Shown piece by piece: positions 7,016 through 14,945 of a stretch of DNA of 21,436 nt (position 1 is its first letter; every line of letters begins with the position of its first letter). Source of the stretch: Thermaerobacter marianensis (GTDB taxonomy: Bacteria > Bacillota > Sulfobacillia > DYIH01 > DYIG01); contig DYIG01000005.1 of assembly GCA_020723725.1 (NCBI GenBank), positions 3,375-24,810 of the forward strand, read 5' to 3'. The notes beneath the pieces are model-generated. The model was not told where the DNA came from, ran no database searches, and worked only from the letters and a program-made list of their open reading frames with translations. The position numbers and the translations under genes are program-made.

Positions 7016-7044
7016 ATATTACCCCAGCGGCGGGTAAAGAGCAA
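7016..7044 (-). promoter_or_regulatory. Candidate promoter of the cbi operon
   Basis: On the minus strand TTGCTC (7039-7044) and TAATAT (7016-7021) are separated by 17 bases, the ideal spacing for a housekeeping sigma factor. Transcription would start near 7009, about 35 bases before the riboswitch aptamer. The -35 element lies 4 bases after the end of the restriction endonuclease gene, so the accessory island ends right at this promoter. Confidence 0.55.
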
Positions 7045-7047
7045 TTG

Positions 7048-8772
7048 CTAACCGCTCATTTGACTCGAATATCGAATCACTTCTTCACCAATTAACCGTT
7101 TCCACTCAGGCGCATCATGATTGCTTACCGCAAGGCAATCACGCAGAAATTCCTGCATTACTTTTGGCGAAATACGTCCTGAAGAAAACCCTGCCCTAAA
7201 TAGTTTTTCAAACTGTTCAAGCGTCAAGGGGACAATCTGGAGGGACATTTTCGAATCGTCAGGCCGGTACCAAAAACCGATTCGAAAGGTTTCCGCAGTG
7301 TTAGTGTCCACCCTGTTGGCGATAAAAAGCCCAAAAACCCTCTTACCCGGGTAGGTCTCAACAATTCTTGCCACGTGGCGACGCACTGGCTCCCCTTCCG
7401 CCGCCTCCTGTCTCGAATTATCTGTCAAGGTCGCTTCCACAACGAGAACAAAGTCCTCGAATTCAAAAATGAGGTCCGGCCCGTTACCGGGGGCTGTTCC
7501 GACCGGGAGAAAGTCTTGATCAATCTTGAAACGTCGCGCCTGGTAGGGCTTGTTGATAAGCCTGTCAATGGCAAGGAATGCCCGCCACAAAACCCACTCC
7601 AAGTAAGCCGGGGCTTCCGCTTGGAGAATTTCGATTTTATCACCGTCGGGAAGGGTTATCGATCCACGGCGCGATATGATGAGCTCCATATAGGCCGCGA
7701 TCTCCTCCCATTGTTGCGGTTGACGCAGGGCAAAATCCTCTTCCTTAAGCTTGGACAAAAGATCTTCAATCTCGTGGCGCACGATAGCGATGTCGCCCGC
7801 ATCGTCGAGCTTCCTATCATGGATATCTAACGGGACACCCCACCGGTTTAGTTGACCTATAATGTCTTCAAGTACGGCCAACGCTGAATCCTTATTGTCG
7901 GTCGGCAAGGTGGCGCCATTGCAAAGCATTGAAAGATAAGAGCGATCTGAATCGGGACCATCGGCATATTCAACCAGCTTTTCGATGAAAACACGCTTTT
8001 CTGGAACCAGCGTTAAACCGCGGCCCTTACCCTGGACCAGTCCTGTTGCTTTTAGATAACGAATGTTGGTGTCGGCATAGTCATTGAAGGTTTGTGCTTC
8101 GTACTTGTGCAGCTTAGCCGCCACTTCCAGGGCTTGCCGATCAAATATACGTTTATTATCCGCCGCTTCCCGCCTGGCTTGCAATTCCACTATTCTCTCG
8201 ACTACTTCTGTGATGTCGTCATCCCCACTGGTAAGTTGGACCACCAGAGCCATCTCGATAAAATTGAGTTGACTTGTCCCAACCTTATTCTCCAGTGCCA
8301 GCATAATCTTCAAAATGTGTCGCAGTGGCGAGAAAACGTTGAAGTTATATCCCTGTTCAACAGGTGAAGGGATACAGTAGGCTGCCAGAGCACGCAGAAA
8401 GCATTCCTGCATTGCCGATACGGTTTCGGCTCGGATCAGACGCCAGCCATTTGGGGTTATCATGTCAATGGGGCCGACTTCGTGTTGAGGGATACCTAAT
8501 GCAGAGGGTATTTTGGGGTAAAGAAAACCAAGCTGATTCAGGGCTGCCCGCCATTTCCGCCCGGCACTGTTGGTCGGGTCCTCGCCTAGTTTTACTATGC
8601 CGTGTTCACCTAACAGGTTACGAAAGGCGATCTCCTGCTCTTGGCCTCGCAGATTCCCTTGCAGCGGGGACGTGGAAAGGACAACAAGCCCTTCTCTGAG
8701 TCGGAACGGGCTTCGAACGGTCGTGTTACCCAAATGCCAAATCGTCCGTGAATGACGCTTAGCGGAACGCAT
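7048..8772 (-). CDS. AlwI-family type II restriction endonuclease
   Basis: The 574-residue product resembles the AlwI family (AlwI, and the related PleI/MlyI/N.BstNBI enzymes), which cut or nick beside short asymmetric sites. The PD-(D/E)xK-like catalytic centre is visible as GNGPDLIFEFED (429-440) followed by VVEATLT (444-450), with the metal-binding Asp433 and Glu446, and a conserved-looking EPVRRHVAR segment at 461-469. The first ~380 residues are mostly helical and would carry DNA recognition. It starts 3 bases after the stop of the fused methyltransferase, with GGGG 9 bases upstream of the ATG, forming an R-M operon on the minus strand. Cleavage specificity (GGATC or GAGTC type) cannot be read from sequence. 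Base composition is AT-richer than the flanking cbi genes. Confidence 0.8.
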   Translation of the reverse strand: MRSAKRHSRTIWHLGNTTVRSPFRLREGLVVLSTSPLQGNLRGQEQEIAFRNLLGEHGIVKLGEDPTNSAGRKWRAALNQLGFLYPKIPSALGIPQHEVGPIDMITPNGWRLIRAETVSAMQECFLRALAAYCIPSPVEQGYNFNVFSPLRHILKIMLALENKVGTSQLNFIEMALVVQLTSGDDDITEVVERIVELQARREAADNKRIFDRQALEVAAKLHKYEAQTFNDYADTNIRYLKATGLVQGKGRGLTLVPEKRVFIEKLVEYADGPDSDRSYLSMLCNGATLPTDNKDSALAVLEDIIGQLNRWGVPLDIHDRKLDDAGDIAIVRHEIEDLLSKLKEEDFALRQPQQWEEIAAYMELIISRRGSITLPDGDKIEILQAEAPAYLEWVLWRAFLAIDRLINKPYQARRFKIDQDFLPVGTAPGNGPDLIFEFEDFVLVVEATLTDNSRQEAAEGEPVRRHVARIVETYPGKRVFGLFIANRVDTNTAETFRIGFWYRPDDSKMSLQIVPLTLEQFEKLFRAGFSSGRISPKVMQEFLRDCLAVSNHDAPEWKRLIGEEVIRYSSQMSG

Positions 8773-8775
8773 GCA

Positions 8776-10677
8776 TTAATACCCCACAAAGAGGTATTCC
8801 TGTACATCGTTCCGATTGTCACCAACCTTATGTCCGTGGGTGCCAAACGAATACTTGTAGTCCAAGGGCACAACCTCCACATGATCCTTGTATCTCGACA
8901 TGAGTGCCACCATCTCATCGAGGGTTGGCTGGCTGTTCGATGAATACGACACTACCAAAATGCTCTCGCGGAACCGCTTGAAAAGGATGCTAAAGGCATG
9001 AGCAGCCCCTTTTCGCGAAGAAAACGGGGTTGGATAGGATTTAAATTTCTTGGTTGCCGTGTTCTCTTGTATTTCGACCCCTTGCCAATCCCGTGCCAGA
9101 CCTTCAACAAAGTGGTAACGGCGAACATATTCATTATCAGAATAGGGGCTGTAATACGGGGGATCAATATACACCAATCCCCTCTCCGGCACATTCAGCG
9201 TCATGGCATCACCATGGCGGGCCTTGTTCTGCCGACCATTGTCAAACACCGCATTGCTAATCGCTTTAACCGCTTTAATGAACTGTACATGGAAAGGAAG
9301 CAAAAGGTCACGCCGACCATCATCATACCGATGACCCACATATGTAAAAATACCACGAGGCCGCTTCTTTAGACAGGCCCTAATGAGCGCGGACATGGCG
9401 ATCGCACGCTTATAGGGGTTCTTCATTGCTTTGATGTTGGCTCGAAGTATATCAATCAAACGGTTGTCCGCATCGCTGAAGTATAATCCTCGAAAAGTTT
9501 TCTCCACAAAACAATCAACGGGCTGGTGAGGTTCGAGCAGCGCCTCTGCTTCCTCAGTCGAAAGCGTAAAATGGTTATTCTCTATCATGGCCTTGTTGAA
9601 GGTTGCAGACATGGCCATGTAGTCGTTTGCAACCACCGCCTTGCCCTGTGACTTGAACATATAACCGACAACACCGGAACCGGAAAAGAGATCAATAGCT
9701 GTATCGAAATCGAATTGAGACGCCACGGACCAAATCTCGGTTAAGATTTTGCTTTTTGAACCCATGTAGCGCGTTGGGGGATACTTTAGCGCCTGTTCCG
9801 GTAGAGGGCGGGGAACAAGACGTATATTAAACCGGGATTTTGGATGTACAGTTACGATGACATCTTCACCTTTACGACCTTTGCCGTTGCAACTAATGTG
9901 CCGCTTGGTTTGCACAACCTCAATCTCGAACTGGCCGTAGAGTTTATGTACTAAAGGGTGATTTGAGTTGGTTAAAATGACGTGGCAACCAAGTTCGTGG
10001 AGACGTTTCACTTCGTTTGCAAGCTCAATATGGTCTTCTTCATAGAATTGTTCCTTCGTATATCGCTTGAAATCGGCATATTCAGACGTTGGAAGATAGG
10101 GTGGGTCAAGGAATACAAAGTCACCAGGTCGGGCGTGCTCCTTTAGAACGTTCTTATAATCGTCACAGAGAATTTTCGCTTCACGTAACAGAGAAGACGC
10201 TGCTCTTAAGGTCTCTTCGTCGAGAATCTTCGGGTTCTTGTAACGCCCGAAGGGAACGTTGAATTGCCCCTTTCTATTTACCCGGTATAACCCATTAAAA
10301 CACGTCCGGTTGAGAAAAATAGTACGGGCTGCAGCCTTTTCAGGTAAGAGGCCCTGCCAATTCTGCGCACGAACTTCATAATAAAATTCCTCTGTATTTT
10401 GGAAATCCGCTAGACACGCAATAACTTCGTCGACGTTATTGGCGACTGCCCGATACACGTTAATAAGTTCTGGATTACTATCGGCAATAACACTCCTATG
10501 CGGTTTTACTGCAAAAAAAAGTGCGCCCCCGCCAAAGAACGGTTCTATGTAGCACCCATAGTTCTTGGGCAATCTTGATAATAAATCACCAAGAAGCTGG
10601 GTCTTTCCCCCAGCCCATTTCAAAATAGGTTTAGCCGGGCATTCCAAAACACGCTCTTTGACCTTTCGGCAACTCAT
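8776..10677 (-). CDS. Fused double N6-adenine DNA methyltransferase (Dam/D12 class, M.FokI-like layout)
   Basis: The 633-residue protein contains two complete adenine methyltransferase domains in tandem. Domain 1 has KWAGGK (20-25), the SAM loop EPFFGGGAL (45-53) and catalytic DPPY at 191-194. Domain 2 has RYMGSKSK (303-310), DLFSGSG (329-335) and DPPY at 505-508. Such fusions protect the two strands of an asymmetric restriction site, as in M.FokI, so this is the modification partner of the AlwI-type endonuclease that follows 3 bases later. The start is ATG 10677, 7 bases after a GGGAGG site; the frame is open 8 codons further but without a ribosome binding site. Transcribed divergently from the third methyltransferase. 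Both active sites look intact. Confidence 0.92.
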   Translation of the reverse strand: MSCRKVKERVLECPAKPILKWAGGKTQLLGDLLSRLPKNYGCYIEPFFGGGALFFAVKPHRSVIADSNPELINVYRAVANNVDEVIACLADFQNTEEFYYEVRAQNWQGLLPEKAAARTIFLNRTCFNGLYRVNRKGQFNVPFGRYKNPKILDEETLRAASSLLREAKILCDDYKNVLKEHARPGDFVFLDPPYLPTSEYADFKRYTKEQFYEEDHIELANEVKRLHELGCHVILTNSNHPLVHKLYGQFEIEVVQTKRHISCNGKGRKGEDVIVTVHPKSRFNIRLVPRPLPEQALKYPPTRYMGSKSKILTEIWSVASQFDFDTAIDLFSGSGVVGYMFKSQGKAVVANDYMAMSATFNKAMIENNHFTLSTEEAEALLEPHQPVDCFVEKTFRGLYFSDADNRLIDILRANIKAMKNPYKRAIAMSALIRACLKKRPRGIFTYVGHRYDDGRRDLLLPFHVQFIKAVKAISNAVFDNGRQNKARHGDAMTLNVPERGLVYIDPPYYSPYSDNEYVRRYHFVEGLARDWQGVEIQENTATKKFKSYPTPFSSRKGAAHAFSILFKRFRESILVVSYSSNSQPTLDEMVALMSRYKDHVEVVPLDYKYSFGTHGHKVGDNRNDVQEYLFVGY

Positions 10678-10811
10678 AACGAGTACCTCCCTGATTTGCA
10701 TGTTTCAACACCATAATTTCTATCCCTGCTACTAGGGAGATATAAAGACTAAACTTGCGTTGGCATCCATTTTATGGGAATAATATCCTAAAAGTTGCAA
10801 GAGGGGAAACG
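10678..10811. promoter_or_regulatory. Divergent control region of the restriction-modification locus
   Basis: This 134-base AT-rich gap separates the double methyltransferase (minus) from the third methyltransferase (plus) and must hold both promoters. An inverted repeat, TCCCT (10723-10727) and AGGGA (10734-10738) with a 6-base centre, lies near its middle and could be an operator. A possible plus-strand promoter is TTGCGT followed after 17-18 bases by AATAAT-like sequence just before 10795. These elements are weak and unproven. Confidence 0.4.
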
Positions 10812-11720
10812 ATGGTACGCTATGATGGCCTTATTCTAGAACGTGTGCTGGATTTGAACAATGAAGGATATACTATTGAGCAAATCGCCGAGGTTTGCCA
10901 TATACCCGTTGCTTCAGTCTGTATGGAACTTCGCAGGGTTAGAGACCGTCAACCTTTTCGTCTCACCCGTCCCCCACGATCGATCAAACGATGGCACCCT
11001 GAAGACTTCACCCTTGAGTCGACCACCGTTTGGAGTTTCCCGAAACGGGGTAACTGGGCCACTCACAAAGGGGATTACCGAGGCAATTGGTCACCATATA
11101 TCCCGCGTAACATTATCCTTCGTTATACCACCGAAGGAGAGACTGTGTTGGACTGCTTCGTTGGTTCCGGAACAACCCTTATTGAAACTAAGTTACTGCG
11201 CCGTAAAGGGATCGGGATTGACATAAATTCTCAAGCAATTTGTCTAGCCAAAGAACGCGCTGATTTCCGATTTAACGATGAGTTCCATCCGGCCATTTTT
11301 GAGGGAGAGGCTCAAAATTTGCCTCAACAGATTGCTCACCAATCGGTGGATCTAATTTGCACCCATCCCCCTTACACCAACATTATTCAATATTCTAATG
11401 ATAAAACTGGCGATTTATCATGCTGTGACATTCCGTCCTTCCTCGTTGAGATGAACCGGGTGGCGCAGGAATGCTTACGCGTCCTAAAATCTAAAAAACA
11501 CTGTGTGTTCATGATCGGTGATACCCGCCATGAAAAACACATGGTTCCACTAGGATTTATGACCTTGGAGGTCTTTCTCCGTAATGGCTTCGTCTTAAAA
11601 GAAGTTATCATAAAGAAGCAGCACAACTGTCAATCAACCGCGTTTTGGTACCCCAAAAGCATCTATCATAATTTCCTGCTCATTGGCCACGAATATATTT
11701 TCGTCCTCAGAAAACCGTAA
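10812..11720 (+). CDS. Site-specific DNA methyltransferase with N-terminal helix-turn-helix-like segment
   Basis: The 302-residue product has the amino-methyltransferase motifs in the order I then IV: DCFVGSGTT (114-122) binds SAM and THPPY (184-188) is the catalytic loop, a variant of (D/N/S)PPY. This order suits an N4-cytosine or N6-adenine enzyme with the target-recognition part at the C-terminus. Residues 1-46 look like a separate small helix-turn-helix (GYTIEQIAEVCHIPVASVCMEL region), which is unusual for this class. The start is ATG 10812 with AGGGG six bases upstream; the frame is open to 10755 without a site. It is divergent from the fused methyltransferase and presumably part of the same R-M locus, though it could be a separate orphan enzyme. 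Which base it methylates cannot be told. Confidence 0.85.
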   Translation: MVRYDGLILERVLDLNNEGYTIEQIAEVCHIPVASVCMELRRVRDRQPFRLTRPPRSIKRWHPEDFTLESTTVWSFPKRGNWATHKGDYRGNWSPYIPRNIILRYTTEGETVLDCFVGSGTTLIETKLLRRKGIGIDINSQAICLAKERADFRFNDEFHPAIFEGEAQNLPQQIAHQSVDLICTHPPYTNIIQYSNDKTGDLSCCDIPSFLVEMNRVAQECLRVLKSKKHCVFMIGDTRHEKHMVPLGFMTLEVFLRNGFVLKEVIIKKQHNCQSTAFWYPKSIYHNFLLIGHEYIFVLRKP

Positions 11721-11902
11721 AGCGGCTTTTGTGCTGACAACTTCACGGGCGGGCGATGTTACGGAAACTGCAACGTCCGCAACCGGTGTGGTAGGGATCT
11801 TCTTGACACACTCCCAACGCCTCTTGCGATTTACAAACCGGCAATGATGTAGCATAATGAGCATATAATAAGACTATGTTATTGCTATGGGAGGTGGTTC
11901 GA
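11721..11902. promoter_or_regulatory. Intergenic region with a candidate -10 element for the toxin-antitoxin operon
   Basis: TATAAT occurs at 11865-11870, 33 bases before the antitoxin start; the sequence 17 bases upstream is a poor -35 match. A TTGACA at 11803-11808 is also present but too far upstream to pair with it. A minus-strand frame here (11634-11864) overlaps the methyltransferase end and shows no recognisable motif. Confidence 0.35.
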
Positions 11903-12190
11903 ATGATAAACATCAAGCCATCTGCAGCGATCCGTAAAAATTACAATGAGATTTCCGAGCTATGCAAGCGTTCAGGACAGCCGGTCTTCCTAACAAAGAA
12001 TGGCGAAGGGGACCTGGTGGTGATGGACATTGAATCGTTCGTGCGGCGCGAAAGCATGCTGCGCCTGCGCGAAAATTTGATTGCCGCTGAAGAGGGCCGG
12101 TTAAACGGAAAGAACGGCTGTTCCATCGATGAGGTATCCAATATGATCAAAACCGCCGTCCGGGAGGTGTTGGATGGGCAGCGAAGGTAA
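11903..12190 (+). CDS. Phd/YefM-family antitoxin
   Basis: The 95-residue product opens INIKPSAAIRKNYNEISELC, continues with GQPVFLTKNGEGDLVVMDIESF, and matches the N-terminal DNA-binding fold of Phd/YefM antitoxins; the charged C-terminal part would wrap the toxin. These proteins neutralise a ParE/RelE or Doc toxin and repress their own operon. ATG 11903 lies 8 bases after GGGAGG; an earlier ATG at 11876 in the same frame lacks a site. The gene overlaps the toxin start by 17 bases, which keeps antitoxin and toxin production coupled. Confidence 0.9.
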   Translation: MINIKPSAAIRKNYNEISELCKRSGQPVFLTKNGEGDLVVMDIESFVRRESMLRLRENLIAAEEGRLNGKNGCSIDEVSNMIKTAVREVLDGQRR

Positions 12191-12491
12191 AAGGTATGAC
12201 GTGATCATTTCCGATGAAGCAGCGCAAATGCTGGTGTCCCACGCCCGCTTCCTGGCGCAGGTCAGTGAAGCAGCAGCACTTCAGCTCATCGAGGAATTCA
12301 ACGAAAAGGCTAAATCACTAGAGGGATTCCCGGAGCGCAATCCGTGGCTGGACGATCCGCTCATACCGAATCGAAAATACCGCAAACTCCCGATGGCCAA
12401 GCGCTATCTGCTGATCTATCAAGTGAAGGGCTGTACTGTATACGTTGATGCCGTGGTGGATTGCAGGCAGGACTACGGCTGGTTGCTGTAA
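12174..12491 (+). CDS. RelE/ParE-family toxin
   Basis: The 105-residue protein has the small ParE/RelE fold: an N-terminal strand YDVIISDEA, two helices carrying HARFLAQVSEAAALQLIEEF, a hydrophobic-core strand YRKLPMAKRYLLIYQV and a C-terminal strand VYVDAVVDCRQDYGWLL. Family members either inhibit gyrase (ParE) or cleave mRNA in the ribosome (RelE). The C-terminal Tyr/Trp and the basic YRKLPMAKRY segment are compatible with either, so I do not assign a mechanism. It begins inside the antitoxin gene and ends one base before the convergent stop of the next gene. It marks the right edge of the accessory island. Confidence 0.87.
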   Translation: MGSEGKRYDVIISDEAAQMLVSHARFLAQVSEAAALQLIEEFNEKAKSLEGFPERNPWLDDPLIPNRKYRKLPMAKRYLLIYQVKGCTVYVDAVVDCRQDYGWLL

Positions 12492-12492
12492 T

Positions 12493-13461
12493 TCACCTGC
12501 TTAAACCCTGCCCGCCCCATACAGACAAACGCCGGATCAACCAGGCAAATGCCACCAGGACAACACCGGCGCCGGTCGCCAGCGTGCCCCGGTCTGTAAC
12601 GGCGCCGACCACCCCGGATAACATATCCCGGACGACGGAAAGCAGGGTCTGCCGGTCGAAACCTGGTATCCCCTGCGGGAGGTCAAGGCCGGTTAACATA
12701 CTTGTCACGCCGGTCAGCCCGGAACCCCCGACCGGGAGGGAAAAAGGAGCATAGGCCGCCGCCACCACGACCAGCCCGGCGATGAACAGGGAACCACCCA
12801 GCCACATGACGACAGATGAAAACCGGCGCCCACAGAGGGCCCACACCAGCAGACCCAAGACCAGGACGGCCAGCGGGGCGACAACCAGGGCGACAAACCG
12901 CGCTGTCTTCACGGTGTCTCTGACCCTCTCCACCCCCAAACGCCCTTCCATACCTATATATGAAGAAATGTCAAACTCCTCGGGGAGTTGGTCGATGGCG
13001 TCCCTGGCCACGCCTGCCAGCGCCCCGGGCAGGCGCCGGGCAAGGGAATCCTCAAGCGGCCCCCTGAGTGAAGAGAGGGATACCGGCAGGACAAAGGTCT
13101 CTGTCTTACCGGTGATGTAATCCAGGGTGGCACCGATCAGGACCGGTCCCTGCTCACGGGTCACGGACGGGGTGACCACCTCCCGGGCAATCTCGGCCGA
13201 TACCCCTTTGAAGGGCGCCGGGATGTCTGGACTGGAGACCACCACCCGCACCAGGTCACCCGCCAAGCGGTCGTATACCCCGTGACGGTCGAAGAGTTGG
13301 TGATAAAATGCCGCATCCAACAGGGTCGCCGAAGCCGCGTGGTAGAGAAGCGCGACCACAAGGAAAGGGATCACCAGAACAAGGCAGAGCAGCCTCAATA
13401 TACCCTTCACTGGACCCTTCAATAGACCGAAACCGCGGAGCACGAACACCCGATCACCCAT
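12493..13461 (-). CDS. Membrane protein of unknown function
   Basis: The 322-residue product has a membrane span near residues 22-45, a large probably extracytoplasmic domain (about 46-185), two further spans near 187-210 and 215-238, another loop, and a last span near 293-312. I do not recognise a family. The loop contains no cysteine pairs, heme motifs or protease motifs. ATG 13461 is preferred because AGAAGGG lies 7 bases upstream; an in-frame TTG at 13467 is also possible. It follows cobD by 12 bases on the same strand and is probably co-transcribed with it, but nothing in the sequence connects it to cobalamin. Confidence 0.8.
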   Translation of the reverse strand: MGDRVFVLRGFGLLKGPVKGILRLLCLVLVIPFLVVALLYHAASATLLDAAFYHQLFDRHGVYDRLAGDLVRVVVSSPDIPAPFKGVSAEIAREVVTPSVTREQGPVLIGATLDYITGKTETFVLPVSLSSLRGPLEDSLARRLPGALAGVARDAIDQLPEEFDISSYIGMEGRLGVERVRDTVKTARFVALVVAPLAVLVLGLLVWALCGRRFSSVVMWLGGSLFIAGLVVVAAAYAPFSLPVGGSGLTGVTSMLTGLDLPQGIPGFDRQTLLSVVRDMLSGVVGAVTDRGTLATGAGVVLVAFAWLIRRLSVWGGQGLSR

Positions 13462-13473
13462 GAACAAACCCTT

Positions 13474-14583
13474 CTATACCTTGCACAGGCATTCCTGCAG
13501 GGCGTTAAGCAGGCAAATATTGTCATCCCGCCCCCTGACGGCCACTCGGAAGAAACCCGGCGTTAACCCATTGAAGTTACTGCAGTCCCTGATCAGAATG
13601 CCGCGGCGACCTAGGGCGTCCCGGAGGGCTGGCGCATCGCCCGTCTCCACCAGCAGGAAATTGGCGTCCGACGGGTAGGGCTTCAGAGAGGGGATTCGCC
13701 GCAGGGAACCGTACAGAAAGACTCGTTCCCGCTGAATGAGTTCCCGTGTCTCTCGAATGTATTCCTCGTCCCTGACGGCCTCCGCCACGGCCACCTGTGC
13801 CAGGGTGTTGACGGACCAAGGGTCCCTCGCCGCCTGCAAACGTTCGACGGTCTCGGGGATGGCCACGGCGTACCCCACCCTGAGCCCCGGGAGGGCGAAA
13901 AACTTGGTGAGCGACCCCAGCACCACGACGTTGGGCGACAGAGACGCTTTATAAACGAGCGACCGCTCCCGCCAATCCGGGAGGAAGGTCAGAAAGGCCT
14001 CGTCCATTACCAGGAGGAGGCCCTTTTCCTCCGCCAAGGCCACGATAAGGTCCAGCTCGGGCAGCTCAATGGCCCGCCCTGTCGGGTTGTTGGGGTTGGC
14101 GAGGAAAATGGCACCCGCTCCCGCTCCCGATCCGTCAGCCTCTTGCCAGACCATTTCCGCCGTCAACCTGAAACCGTCGTCAGGCACAAGCGGGATCGCC
14201 CTGACCTCCGCCCCTGCCAGAGAAAGCGCTTTCGAATAGAGGGAGAAGGAAGGGGCCGCCACCAGCGCCCTCTTGGGTCGGAAGACACGAGTCAGTAAGT
14301 AAATGATCTCCGCTGCCCCGTTGCCCAGCATCAAACAAGCCGCGTCGACACCCAAAAAAGCCGCCAGGGCTTCACGGGGCTTTCGGCTGGCGGGGTCAGG
14401 GTAATGAACGAGGCTGGGAACAGCCTGACACAGCGCCGAGGTTACCCTGGGTGGAACCCCAAGGGGGTTGATGCTGGCGCTGAAATCAATAAAAGAATCC
14501 GGTGACAGGCCGTACCTCTCGGCAGCGGACAGCAGGTCCCCCCCATGCCCGTACATAATACGGCCGCCTGGCTGGATAAGCAT
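13474..14583 (-). CDS. cobD: Threonine-phosphate decarboxylase (L-threonine-O-3-phosphate decarboxylase)
   Basis: CobD uses pyridoxal phosphate to decarboxylate L-threonine phosphate to (R)-1-amino-2-propanol phosphate, the linker of the cobalamin nucleotide loop. The 369-residue protein opens with the family segment MYGHGGDLL (10-18) and DFSASINPLG (33-42), and has NPNNPTG (163-169), DEAF (194-197) and the PLP lysine in SLTKFFALPGLRVGY (Lys227, with Arg235). These set it apart from histidinol-phosphate aminotransferase, its nearest relative. ATG 14583 is taken; MYGHGG at residue 10 is an alternative. The open frame further upstream overlaps the DUF2249 gene and is a shadow. No riboswitch is visible here, unlike the cbi operon. 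Confidence 0.9.
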   Translation of the reverse strand: MLIQPGGRIMYGHGGDLLSAAERYGLSPDSFIDFSASINPLGVPPRVTSALCQAVPSLVHYPDPASRKPREALAAFLGVDAACLMLGNGAAEIIYLLTRVFRPKRALVAAPSFSLYSKALSLAGAEVRAIPLVPDDGFRLTAEMVWQEADGSGAGAGAIFLANPNNPTGRAIELPELDLIVALAEEKGLLLVMDEAFLTFLPDWRERSLVYKASLSPNVVVLGSLTKFFALPGLRVGYAVAIPETVERLQAARDPWSVNTLAQVAVAEAVRDEEYIRETRELIQRERVFLYGSLRRIPSLKPYPSDANFLLVETGDAPALRDALGRRGILIRDCSNFNGLTPGFFRVAVRGRDDNICLLNALQECLCKV

Positions 14584-14599
14584 ATGGCGCTTACCGACC

Positions 14600-14839
14600 T
14601 CAGTTCCTGGTGATCTCAACCCGCCAGGTCTCGGGCCCCTCTTCGAGATACGCCCACTCGAACCCGCCCGGCATGCGGCTGGCAAACCGCTCCCGCAGGG
14701 GTTTTGGGTCATGGTCATTGATGATGAGCAGCTTCTCGCCGCTGGCCAGAGACTCAAAAGCGCGGAATATTATCTGCGGGTCACGTTCATCATGTGGAAT
14801 AGCCTTAATATCAAGCGTCACTTTAGGTTCAGACACCAC
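14600..14839 (-). CDS. DUF2249 domain protein
   Basis: The product of about 79 residues has the layout of DUF2249 proteins: LDIKAIPHDERDPQIIFRAF, then GEKLLIINDHDPKPLRERF, then EWAYLEEGPETWRVEI. The INDHDPKPL segment is the family hallmark. This is a TusA-like alpha/beta fold often found beside redox and nitrogen-oxide genes; no biochemical role is settled. Three GTG codons (14845, 14839, 14836) can serve as starts; GGGAG at 14845-14849 favours 14839 or 14836. A TATAAT lies at 14856-14861, so the transcript may have almost no leader. It precedes cobD by 16 bases on the same strand. Confidence 0.8.
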   Translation of the reverse strand: MVSEPKVTLDIKAIPHDERDPQIIFRAFESLASGEKLLIINDHDPKPLRERFASRMPGGFEWAYLEEGPETWRVEITRN

Positions 14840-14855
14840 GATCACTCCCGTGCCA

Positions 14856-14861
14856 ATTATA
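14856..14861 (-). promoter_or_regulatory. Candidate -10 element upstream of the DUF2249-cobD operon
   Basis: A perfect TATAAT on the minus strand lies 17 bases before the preferred GTG. No consensus -35 is present at 17 bases; TTGCTG occurs at 20 bases. Transcription would begin at about the ribosome binding site itself. Confidence 0.4.
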
Positions 14862-14945
14862 CCCTAACCTGAATAATCCCTCAGCAAGGGCATATGGATC
14901 AGAAAAGCGCATCACCGAGTGAACAAAGATAGCGGGGTGGGAGAC

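Noticed and set aside
11634..11864. 76-codon minus-strand frame before the antitoxin gene
   Set aside because: Overlaps the end of the third methyltransferase, has no ribosome binding site and no recognisable motif.
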